DNA of 5,013 nucleotides, taken from NCBI GenBank assembly GCA_003021335.1, contig PXQL01000082.1:2224-7236 (forward strand), written 5' to 3'. Source of the stretch: Halobacteriales archaeon QH_10_67_13. GTDB lineage: Archaea; Halobacteriota; Halobacteria; Halobacteriales; Haloarculaceae. The notes beneath the pieces were generated by a model. That model was not told the origin of the DNA and made no database searches. It was given only the letters and a program-made list of their open reading frames with translations. Position numbers and translations under genes: made by a program. Numbering within the stretch: position 1 is the stretch's first letter; the number at the start of each line of letters is the position of its first letter. Shown one piece after another: positions 1-5,013 of the stretch.

Positions 1-922
1 TGACGACGATCGCCGTCAGCACGATCTGTGCGAGCGCGCTGGTCGACTGCTCGACCATCGACGGCGTGCCCAAACGGACGATGTCGCCGACGAACTCGGG
101 GTTCGGGCGCAGGTGGCGAAACTTCACCGCCGGCCCGACGGATGTCCCGAACAGCAGTGACAGTCCGATCACGGTCCCGACGCCGCGCGAGAGGATCGTC
201 GCGAGCGCCGCCCCCTCGATGCCGAGTCCCGCAAAGCCCGTCACCTCGAGGATCGACGCCTCGACGGCCCGCAGCCCCAGCCAGCCAAACAGCGGGTTGC
301 CCTCGAAGCCGAAAATAAAGAACGGATCCAACAGGACGTTCGCGAACACAGAGAGGGCGACCACGTACATCGGCGTCCGGGTGTCGCCGTAGCCCCTGAG
401 CAGCGCCGAAAACACGAAAAAGCCGAACATTAGCGGGATGCCGAGAAAAAGCACCTCCATATAATCGGCCGCCAGCGGGACGACCGTCGCGGCGGTGTCG
501 GCGTCGCTCGGCAACAGCTCAAGCGCCGGACGCGTGTAGAAAAACCCGCCGACCGCGATCACGACAGAGAGCAGCGAGACGAACGTGACCGTCTGGCCGG
601 CGACCAATCCGGCCGACTCGTCTCCCTCGGCGCCGGTGTACTGTGCGACGAGGATCGCTCCCGCGGCCGTGAACCCGCCGGCGACGGCGATCAGCAAGAA
701 AATAAGCGGGAAGGCAAGGCTGATCGCCCCGACGGCCTCGGCCGACAGCCGGCCGAGATACAGCGTGTCGACGATGTTGTACGTGACCTGCAGCAGCTGG
801 ATGACGACAATCGGCCACGCGAGCGCCACCAGCGGTCTGATCAGGCTCCCCTCGGTGATCGAGTCGCGAGAGACATCGTCGCCGTCCGGGGAGCCATCGG
901 CCGAATCGCCGGGATCTGTCAC
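1..922 (-). CDS. MATE family efflux transporter, N-terminal 307 residues (partial, runs off left edge)
   Basis: Seen: an uninterrupted minus-strand frame from a GTG at 922 to the window edge gives 307 residues, against about 450-490 for the family, so the C-terminal part is missing. After an acidic Asp/Ser/Gly-rich leader (1-20) comes ITEG (22-25), then TM1 with LAWPIVV and YNIVDTLYLGRL (48-59), further hydrophobic segments, LLRGYGDTRTPM (174-185), and NVLLDPFFIFG (195-205). The second lobe begins near 280 (LGTPSMVEQ). Known: MATE proteins export cationic drugs and metabolites through the cytoplasmic membrane using H+ or Na+ gradients. Asp52, Asn195 and Asp199 appear to match the proton-coupling residues Asp41, Asn180 and Asp184 of PfMATE (recalled, not aligned). 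The 23-residue stretch 208-230 between the TM5 region and GIEGAA is longer than in the other MATE here. Start: GTG is chosen because the acidic leader follows it and no ATG fits. An in-frame TTG at 952 is possible. Substrate unknown; no clear TATA box is visible. Confidence 0.93.
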   Translation of the reverse strand, partial: MTDPGDSADGSPDGDDVSRDSITEGSLIRPLVALAWPIVVIQLLQVTYNIVDTLYLGRLSAEAVGAISLAFPLIFLLIAVAGGFTAAGAILVAQYTGAEGDESAGLVAGQTVTFVSLLSVVIAVGGFFYTRPALELLPSDADTAATVVPLAADYMEVLFLGIPLMFGFFVFSALLRGYGDTRTPMYVVALSVFANVLLDPFFIFGFEGNPLFGWLGLRAVEASILEVTGFAGLGIEGAALATILSRGVGTVIGLSLLFGTSVGPAVKFRHLRPNPEFVGDIVRLGTPSMVEQSTSALAQIVLTAIVV

Positions 923-1186
923 TAATCTTACTACGATTCGAGCGGGTCTCAATGTTCTGCTTTGGATTTGTTCTCCGGCGGCGCCTGTCAGGTCCTGAAC
1001 CACGCTGTCTCGTCGTGGTGGCCCCGAACCGTTACGGACACACGCTCGTGGCCCATTATTACAGCTCGTCAGACCCCGACTCTGGACGACCGAGGCGTAC
1101 ACCACCGAGCGCCGACACCACCGCCAGAGACACGGACCAGAGTCACCGCCACGGGACACGCCTGACGCGTGTGTTCGCGAGTGTCG
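923..1186. other. Intergenic region with small inverted repeats, no convincing gene
   Basis: This 264-base spacer separates the MATE start (922) from the MscS-like stop (1187). It holds a CCTG-T-CAGG-T-CCTGA array of overlapping half-sites (984-998), a 6-bp inverted repeat with a 9-base loop (ACCACG at 999-1004, CGTGGT at 1014-1019), and an AT island CATTATTA (1054-1061) that could be a TATA-like element on either strand. Short open frames on both strands show no recognisable protein. The longer plus-strand frame across 952-1245 is Arg/Ser-rich and runs into the antisense of the MscS-like gene. I see no tRNA-like folding or T-loop consensus. It probably carries the promoter of the MATE gene, but I cannot place the box with confidence. 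Confidence 0.6.
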
Positions 1187-1191
1187 TCAGG
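1156..1191 (-). terminator. Two overlapping hairpins at the 3' end of the MscS-like gene (possible terminator)
   Basis: Seen: CCTGACG (1161-1167) pairs perfectly with CGTCAGG (1185-1191), and this outer stem takes in the stop codon. A second hairpin, ACACGC (1156-1161) with GCGTGT (1167-1172) and a 5-base loop, shares bases with the first, so the two cannot form together. No T-run follows on the minus strand, which weakens a classical terminator reading. Inference only. Confidence 0.25.
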
Positions 1192-1729
1192 ATCGTTCCT
1201 CTGGATGTAGTTTCCACTTCGATTCGATACGATCGTTTGCGATGACGGTCAAACTCTGGTCCTCCCTGCTCCGGAGTTTCGTGCGACGGAGACCGACGTG
1301 TTCGATGACCCCAGTCTCGCTGTCGGCGGTGATTCGTCGTCCCCGAACGAACTGCTCGTCTTTGATTAGATAGACTCCGGCGATTACCTCGCCGAGCGCC
1401 TGGCGGAGTCCGAACGCGATACCAAGAGCCAGAAAGCCCGAGGCGGTCCCGAGTGCGGTTGCGAGCTGCTCGAATCCCAGCAAGGCAAGGGTCACCAGCC
1501 CGACGACAAACCAGAGCACGATCCGCACGAACAGCTCGAGTAGCCGCTGTTGAGCAGGGTTTCCCACGGCCACGTCGAGCCGGCTGCGGACGCGACCGAC
1601 GACCAGTCGCACGGCGACGGCCGCGGCGAACAGAAACCCCACGGCGAGCGCCAGCCGCGGTGTCGCCTCGACTGCCGCCGCGGCGACACTTTCGAGTAAC
1701 CGTTCCGTCATCGATTGGAGACTCGACAT
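1187..1729 (-). CDS. Short MscS-type mechanosensitive ion channel protein, lacking the C-terminal domain
   Basis: The 180-residue protein has hydrophobic segments at about 24-44, 66-86 and 91-122. The third is the Gly/Ala-rich pore helix typical of MscS (GTASGFLALGIAFGLRQALG, 94-113), followed by the beta domain (about 125-171). The segments FVRGRRI, TGVIEHVGLRRTKLRS and VIANDRIES parallel E. coli MscS segments FRAGEYV, AGTVLSVQIFSTTMRT and VIPNGKIIAG. Known: MscS channels in the cytoplasmic membrane open under tension to release solutes on hypo-osmotic shock. Odd: the protein stops just after the beta domain, so the alpha/beta domain and C-terminal barrel of E. coli MscS (286 residues) are absent. 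No homologous coding sequence follows the stop, so this looks like a natural short form rather than a fresh frameshift. Start: the ATG at 1729 sits about 25 bases from a TTTATT box. A second in-frame ATG at 1711 is less likely. The family is fairly secure; channel activity is inferred. Confidence 0.87.
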   Translation of the reverse strand: MSSLQSMTERLLESVAAAAVEATPRLALAVGFLFAAAVAVRLVVGRVRSRLDVAVGNPAQQRLLELFVRIVLWFVVGLVTLALLGFEQLATALGTASGFLALGIAFGLRQALGEVIAGVYLIKDEQFVRGRRITADSETGVIEHVGLRRTKLRSREDQSLTVIANDRIESKWKLHPEERS

Positions 1730-1750
1730 ACCGGGCAGAACTCACAGCTT

Positions 1751-1758
1751 CAATAAAG
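1751..1758 (-). promoter_or_regulatory. Candidate TATA box of the MscS-like gene
   Basis: On the minus strand this reads CTTTATTG, an AT island in a GC-rich spacer. Its centre lies about 25 bases ahead of the ATG at 1729, which fits a leaderless haloarchaeal transcript. Transcription start not measured. Confidence 0.55.
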
Positions 1759-1772
1759 TGCTTTGCGCCGGA

Positions 1773-1789
1773 GCGGTCCCCACGACCGC
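1773..1789 (-). terminator. Hairpin between the hydrolase stop and the MscS-like promoter
   Basis: GCGGTC (1773-1778) pairs with GACCGC (1784-1789) around a 5-base loop, 15 bases past the hydrolase stop in the direction of its transcription. The T-rich stretch TTTATT (1757-1752) follows 15 bases further on and also looks like the next gene's TATA box. Archaeal termination depends mainly on T-tracts, so the hairpin may be incidental. Confidence 0.3.
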
Positions 1790-1803
1790 CCGGGAACCCG
1801 CCA

Positions 1804-2682
1804 CTACCCGAGCACGAACCGTTCGCCGTCGGCGGCAAGCGGCGCGTCGAAGGCCTCCTCGGCCGGGTAGAAGTGCGCGAGGTGAACGAGTCGGGTCCGC
1901 TCGGCGCCCAACTGCTCGCTCAGGGCGAGCGCGCCCTCGCGGGTCATGTGTTTGGTGCCGAACGTTCGGGGGGTGCCGTCGGGCCCGTGATCGGCCCCGC
2001 CCAGCGGGTGTCGGTCACAAAAGGAGGCCGGCACGATCGCGTCGGCGAGCAGGAGATCCGGGTCAGCGAGCGCCCGACGGGCTCGATCGGAGATCGCGTA
2101 CGAGGTGTCCCCGGTCAACGCGAGGGTCGCGTCGGTGACCGGATCGACGACGACCAGCCCGTATGAGGAAAGCGGCGGGTGCTCGACGGGCACGAGCTCG
2201 AGCTCGAACCCGCAGGCCTCGAAGGACTCGAACGGGGACTGCGGGCGAACGGTCACTGGATCGAGATACTCATACTTGCTCGCGATCGTCTCGGCGACGC
2301 TCTCGCCGGTGACCGGATCGGTCCGATCGGCCGCGTGGACATCGATCTCCTCGAACAGCCGGTAGACGTTTCCCAACCCGTCGAGGTGATCGAAGTGGAT
2401 GTGGGTAACCACCGCCGCGTCGGGCAGCGGAACCGCCTCCCGGAGGAACTGCCGGCGGAAATCGGGACTGAAATCGATCAGCAACGACTCGTCAGTGCGC
2501 TCGTTGCGGACGTGGACAGAAAACCGGGTCCGCTCAAGCCCGTCCTCGACGGTCGCGCCGCGCTCGAGAAGTCGCTCGCGAAGCGCCGGGGACGGCGACC
2601 GGGCGCGGCGGCAGGTCTCACACTCACACCCGACAGTCGGCGTGCCGGTCGTATCGCCTGTCCCCAACAGGGTCACTTCCAT
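1804..2682 (-). CDS. PhnP-like metallo-beta-lactamase-fold phosphodiesterase
   Basis: This is a 292-residue cytosolic protein. Seen: an N-terminal strand and turn (VTLLGTGDTTGTP), a GCECETC cysteine cluster (Cys19, Cys21, Cys24), LLIDFSPDFR (67-76), the HxHxDH motif THIHFDHLDG (His94, His96, Asp98, His99), His168 in VEHPP, GDTSY (Asp192), and VHLAH (His267, His270). Known: in E. coli PhnP, which cleaves phosphoribosyl 1,2-cyclic phosphate in C-P lyase phosphonate degradation, three Cys plus the second His of THIGH bind a structural zinc while the first His serves the active site (recalled). The same spacing is present here, so both metal sites appear intact. Odd: no phosphonate gene lies nearby, residues about 29-50 are an Arg/Glu-rich insertion before the next strand, and a long loop containing a further Cys and several His (222-245) precedes the last motif. 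The substrate therefore remains open; another cyclic phosphodiester is possible. Start: the ATG at 2682 has a TATA-like box 27 bases upstream. Fold near certain, exact reaction moderate. Confidence 0.9.
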   Translation of the reverse strand: MEVTLLGTGDTTGTPTVGCECETCRRARSPSPALRERLLERGATVEDGLERTRFSVHVRNERTDESLLIDFSPDFRRQFLREAVPLPDAAVVTHIHFDHLDGLGNVYRLFEEIDVHAADRTDPVTGESVAETIASKYEYLDPVTVRPQSPFESFEACGFELELVPVEHPPLSSYGLVVVDPVTDATLALTGDTSYAISDRARRALADPDLLLADAIVPASFCDRHPLGGADHGPDGTPRTFGTKHMTREGALALSEQLGAERTRLVHLAHFYPAEEAFDAPLAADGERFVLG

Positions 2683-2705
2683 CGACTCACGAGACGACTG
2701 CGGCG

Positions 2706-2712
2706 ATAAAAA
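2706..2712 (-). promoter_or_regulatory. Candidate TATA box of the hydrolase gene, also a T-tract after the AAA gene
   Basis: The minus strand reads TTTTTAT in a spacer that is otherwise almost pure G/C. The centre is 27 bases from the ATG at 2682, the spacing expected for a leaderless start. The same T-run lies 31 bases past the AAA gene's stop and could end that transcript. Confidence 0.6.
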
Positions 2713-2721
2713 GCGCGGCGA

Positions 2722-2735
2722 CCCGGGCGGCCGGG
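2722..2735 (-). terminator. GC-rich hairpin followed by a T-run after the AAA ATPase gene
   Basis: CCCGG (2722-2726) and CCGGG (2731-2735) form a 5-bp stem with a 4-base loop directly after the AAA stop codon. On the minus strand the five-T run (2712-2708) follows 9 bases later. The T-run is the likelier functional part in an archaeon. Confidence 0.35.
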
Positions 2736-2742
2736 CGACGGC

Positions 2743-4059
2743 TCAGTGGTCGTGCTCGTGGCCGCCGTCTGCGAGCCCGCCGGCGACGAGGGCGTCGTGA
2801 TCGCCCTCGATCATGTCCATATTTTTCAGCGTGTCGCGTTCCTCGACCTCGGCGACGGCGTCTAAGAGATCCTGTTGGGTGAGCGTCGTCCGGTCCTCGG
2901 TGAGCGCGCCGAGCACGGCCTCGCGCAACACGAGCCGTAGGTCGCTGCCGGTGAGCCCGTCGGTACGGTCGGCGACCTCCGCGGGGTCGAAATCGGCGAT
3001 GTCCATCTCCCGGGTGACGATCTGGAGGATGTCCGCCCGCATTGTTACGTCGGGCTTGGGGAAGTTGACGATCTCGTCGAACCGCCGCCAGGCCGCCGAG
3101 TCGAGCTGGTCGGGGGGATTGGTGGGGCCGATCAGCAACACCTCGTCGTCGATCAGGGACACCTCGTCGATGCTTTTCAACAGCGTGTTGACCGCCCGCT
3201 TGATCGCGGCGTGTTCGTCGCTGGCCCGAGTCTTGGCGACGAAGTCGAACTCGTCCATGAACAGCACGCAGGGGGCGAGTCGCTTTGCCACCTCGAAGGT
3301 CTTCTCGACGTTTTTTGCGGTCTCGCCGAGGTACTGGCTCGTGATCATCGACAGTTTCACCTCGACGGACGGCAGGTCCAGTTCCCGCGCCAGTGCCCGG
3401 GCGACCGACGTCTTGCCGGTGCCCGGCGGCCCGACGAACAGGAGCTTGCCGATCTCGCGCAGCCCGATCGTCGCGAGGTACTCCCGGTGTTCGATCGCCT
3501 TGACGATTTTGTGTATTTCGCTCTCCTGCTCGTCGGTGAGCACGATATCTTCCAGGGTGAGCTCGATCTCGGCGGGAACGCGCACGTCGACGAGATCGAG
3601 CATCTCGTCTTCCTCCTCGTCGAAGTACTGCTCAAGCAGCGAGTCGATGTACGCCCGATCGGCCCGGGCCGGACGGGTCAGCTCGCGGGCCCGTTCGAGT
3701 GAGACGTCCCGCTGGTCGGCGAACTCCGCCGCGAGCGTCGGGTTTGCCTCGATGCGGTCGTCGTCGGCGCGGTCGAGATACCACTGTTCGGCCATCCCAC
3801 GGTCGGTCAGCGAGAGCGTCCCCGAGAAGCTGTCGTGGTCGGTGAACATCAGCCCGGAGATCGCATCCCAGGGGCGCTCGACGCCGGTGGCCTCGCGGGC
3901 GGCGTCGACGGTCGGCGTGAGCGGGCGCTCGATCTCGCCGTCGGCCCAGAACGGTCGACGGTGTGCGGACGGCAGGTCGTCGGCGTCGAGTTCGTCGGCG
4001 TCGTTGTAGAAACTCGTCGTCAACACGAATTCGACGACAGCAAACTCGGGGTCGGTCAT
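2743..4059 (-). CDS. AAA family ATPase with uncharacterised N-terminal region and His-rich tail
   Basis: Numbered from the ATG at 4059 the protein has 438 residues. Residues 1 to about 165 are very acidic (pI clearly low) with no motif I can name, ending in an acidic run (146-158). One AAA module follows: Walker A GPPGTGKT (210-217), an aromatic-hydrophobic-Gly pore loop Y243-L244-G245, Walker B VLFMDEFD (Asp269, Glu270), sensor 1 Asn314, candidate arginine fingers Arg325/Arg326, and the C-terminal lid motif GLTGSDL (368-374). All catalytic residues are present. Known: classic AAA proteins of this layout form hexamers that thread or remodel proteins using ATP. The target here is unknown. It is not PAN: the N-terminal coiled coil and OB domain are not recognisable, and the last residues are HEHDH rather than a proteasome-docking HbYX tail. 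Start: the ATG at 4059 lies about 28 bases from a TTATTT box. An in-frame GTG at 4065 would add two residues. It is divergent from the MATE gene at 4141. Confidence 0.92.
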   Translation of the reverse strand: MTDPEFAVVEFVLTTSFYNDADELDADDLPSAHRRPFWADGEIERPLTPTVDAAREATGVERPWDAISGLMFTDHDSFSGTLSLTDRGMAEQWYLDRADDDRIEANPTLAAEFADQRDVSLERARELTRPARADRAYIDSLLEQYFDEEEDEMLDLVDVRVPAEIELTLEDIVLTDEQESEIHKIVKAIEHREYLATIGLREIGKLLFVGPPGTGKTSVARALARELDLPSVEVKLSMITSQYLGETAKNVEKTFEVAKRLAPCVLFMDEFDFVAKTRASDEHAAIKRAVNTLLKSIDEVSLIDDEVLLIGPTNPPDQLDSAAWRRFDEIVNFPKPDVTMRADILQIVTREMDIADFDPAEVADRTDGLTGSDLRLVLREAVLGALTEDRTTLTQQDLLDAVAEVEERDTLKNMDMIEGDHDALVAGGLADGGHEHDH

Positions 4060-4083
4060 TCTCACATGCGTACACTCGCCAGC

Positions 4084-4091
4084 GAAATAAG
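4084..4091 (-). promoter_or_regulatory. Candidate TATA box of the AAA ATPase gene
   Basis: On the minus strand this reads CTTATTTC. The centre is about 28 bases from the ATG at 4059, consistent with a leaderless mRNA, and this supports that ATG over the GTG at 4065 (about 22 bases). Confidence 0.55.
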
Positions 4092-4104
4092 TGGCTCGGA
4101 CTCA

Positions 4105-4122
4105 CCCGGTACCCCGGTATAC
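4105..4122 (+). promoter_or_regulatory. Candidate promoter of the right-hand MATE gene with a repeated CCCGGTA
   Basis: A TATAC core (4118-4122) lies 19 bases before the ATG at 4141. CCCGGTA occurs twice (4105-4111 and 4113-4119) with an 8-base period, the second copy overlapping the TATA core. The TATA-to-ATG distance is a little short for a leaderless start at 4141, so a start at 4180 with a roughly 35-base leader remains possible. The repeat could be a regulator site, but this is speculative. Confidence 0.4.
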
Positions 4123-4140
4123 TTGCGTTTCGAGCTCGAC

Positions 4141-5013
4141 ATGCGGGTCGTGGCGGGGTCCGACCGGAAACGCGTCGACATGACAGCGGGAGCGGTCGCG
4201 CCGAAGCTGCTCGGGCTCGCGTGGCCGCTGGTGGTGGGAAACCTCCTCCAGACGGTCTACAACCTCGCGGACCTGTTCTGGGTGGGACGGGTCGACTCGG
4301 CGGCGGTCGCGGCGGTATCGCTGATGTTTCCGCTCACGTACCTGTTCATCTCGACGGCGATGGGGATCAGCGCGGCGACGATCGCACTCGTCTCCCAGCA
4401 CGTCGGGGCCGGCGACGACCGCCGGGCCGATCTGGTCGTCGCACAGACGATCGTGCTGACCGTCGTCGTCTCGGCGGCGCTGGCGGCGCTCGGGTGGACC
4501 CTCCGGGCCGAGATCCTCTCGCTGATGGGCGCCGAGGACGCGGTCTTCGATGCCGCGCTCGCGTACATCGAGGTGATCTTTTTCGCCCTGCCGCTGACCT
4601 TCCTGTTCTTTGCCTTCCGGGGCTCACTACAGGGGGCCGGCGACACGAAGACGGCGATGTGGCTGATCGTCGTCTCGGCCGGCGTGAACGTGATCGTCGA
4701 TCCGTTCTTGATCCTCGGGTGGGGCCCGTTCCCGGCGATGGGGGCCCGCGGGGCCGGCTGGGCGACGTTCATCGCGCGAGCGTTCGCGGCCGGCGCCGGC
4801 GTGTACGTCCTGCTGCGGGGCGGGTTCGGCGTGCGGCTCCGGATCCGGGATCTCGTCCCCGACCCGACCGTGCTCCGGCAGCTCGTCGGGATCGGGTCGC
4901 CGGCGGCGATCGACGGCTGGGCACGGAGCTCTGCGGCGGTCGTGATGGCGGCGTTCGTGACGCCGTTCGGGACGGCGGCAATCGCGGCGTACGGGATCGG
5001 CGTCCGGCTGATG
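4141..5013 (+). CDS. MATE family efflux transporter, N-terminal 291 residues (partial, runs off right edge)
   Basis: The frame is open from the ATG at 4141 to the window end. Seen: MTAG (14-17), TM1 with LAWPLVVGNLLQ (26-37) and YNLADLFWVGRV (40-51), SQHVGAGDD (85-93), FRGSLQGAGDTKTAM (159-173), NVIVDPFLILGW (183-194), GARGAGWAT (201-209), and the start of the second lobe (LVGIGSPAAID, 248-258). Asp44, Asn183 and Asp187 appear to match PfMATE Asp41, Asn180 and Asp184 (recalled), implying a proton-coupled exporter in the cytoplasmic membrane. It is a paralogue of the MATE gene at the left edge, with similar motif order throughout but a shorter loop after the TM5 region. Start: MTAG aligns with ITEG at residues 22-25 of the other protein, which favours 4141. 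The ATG at 4180 (residue 14) is an alternative supported by the TATA spacing. Substrate unknown; roughly the last 160-180 residues are missing. Confidence 0.93.
   Translation, partial: MRVVAGSDRKRVDMTAGAVAPKLLGLAWPLVVGNLLQTVYNLADLFWVGRVDSAAVAAVSLMFPLTYLFISTAMGISAATIALVSQHVGAGDDRRADLVVAQTIVLTVVVSAALAALGWTLRAEILSLMGAEDAVFDAALAYIEVIFFALPLTFLFFAFRGSLQGAGDTKTAMWLIVVSAGVNVIVDPFLILGWGPFPAMGARGAGWATFIARAFAAGAGVYVLLRGGFGVRLRIRDLVPDPTVLRQLVGIGSPAAIDGWARSSAAVVMAAFVTPFGTAAIAAYGIGVRLM

Noticed and set aside
988..1056. Possible 22-residue minus-strand small protein starting at an ATG next to the AT island
   Set aside because: It is too short to judge by composition, has no promoter or ribosome site placed for it, and its stop falls in the palindrome cluster. 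Conservation would be needed.
923..1186. tRNA or other structured RNA gene in the spacer
   Set aside because: No cloverleaf arms, no T-loop consensus and no long paired stems were found on either strand; only 6-7 bp inverted repeats are present.
952..1245. Plus-strand open frame of 97 codons in the intergenic region
   Set aside because: Arg/Ser-rich without recognisable features; it runs into the antisense of the MscS-like gene and has no promoter evidence.
1143..1838. Minus-strand open frame of 231 codons overlapping the MscS-like gene
   Set aside because: It is Arg/Gly-rich and low in hydrophobic pattern, in a shifted frame over the convincing MscS-like gene and across its promoter.
2813..4009. 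Long plus-strand open frame of 398 codons opposite the AAA gene
   Set aside because: The product is extremely Ser/Arg-rich with no motif, as expected from the antisense of an acidic GC-rich gene. The opposite strand encodes a complete AAA module.
4257..4772. Minus-strand open frame of 171 codons opposite the right MATE gene
   Set aside because: Composition is Ala/Thr/Arg/Ser-biased with no domain, and it is fully antisense to a clear MATE coding frame.

Overview
The window looks like haloarchaeal chromosome (class Halobacteria). It is GC-rich, the encoded soluble proteins are strongly acidic, and short AT-rich boxes sit about 25-30 bases ahead of several start codons in otherwise GC-rich spacers, the pattern expected for archaeal TATA boxes and leaderless mRNAs. 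These points are read directly; the genus cannot be set.

Layout. Five protein genes fill almost the whole window. On the minus strand, from right to left, lie a AAA ATPase with an uncharacterised N-terminal half (4059 to 2743), a PhnP-like metallo-beta-lactamase-fold hydrolase (2682 to 1804), a very short MscS-type mechanosensitive channel protein (1729 to 1187) and a MATE transporter that runs off the left edge (922 to before 1). On the plus strand a second MATE transporter starts at about 4141 and runs off the right edge. It is divergent from the AAA gene across an 80-base spacer that holds a candidate TATA box for each direction.

How the genes work together. The three complete minus-strand genes are co-oriented, with spacers of 60 and 74 bases. 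The hydrolase and the channel each have a candidate TATA box placed for a leaderless start, so they need not form one operon. No shared pathway is evident: membrane export (two MATE paralogues), osmotic or tension response (MscS), a phosphodiesterase-type hydrolase and an ATP-driven remodeller. The two MATE genes resemble each other through the N-terminal lobe and keep the acidic residues linked to proton coupling in the archaeal member PfMATE (recalled from the literature).

The only gene-free stretch of note is 923-1186 (264 bases). It has several small inverted repeats and one AT island but no convincing gene. No tRNA, rRNA, CRISPR array, IS element or attachment site was seen. I did not find a clearly new multi-gene system. 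The least understood item is the AAA ATPase, with its novel N-terminal region and His-rich tail.
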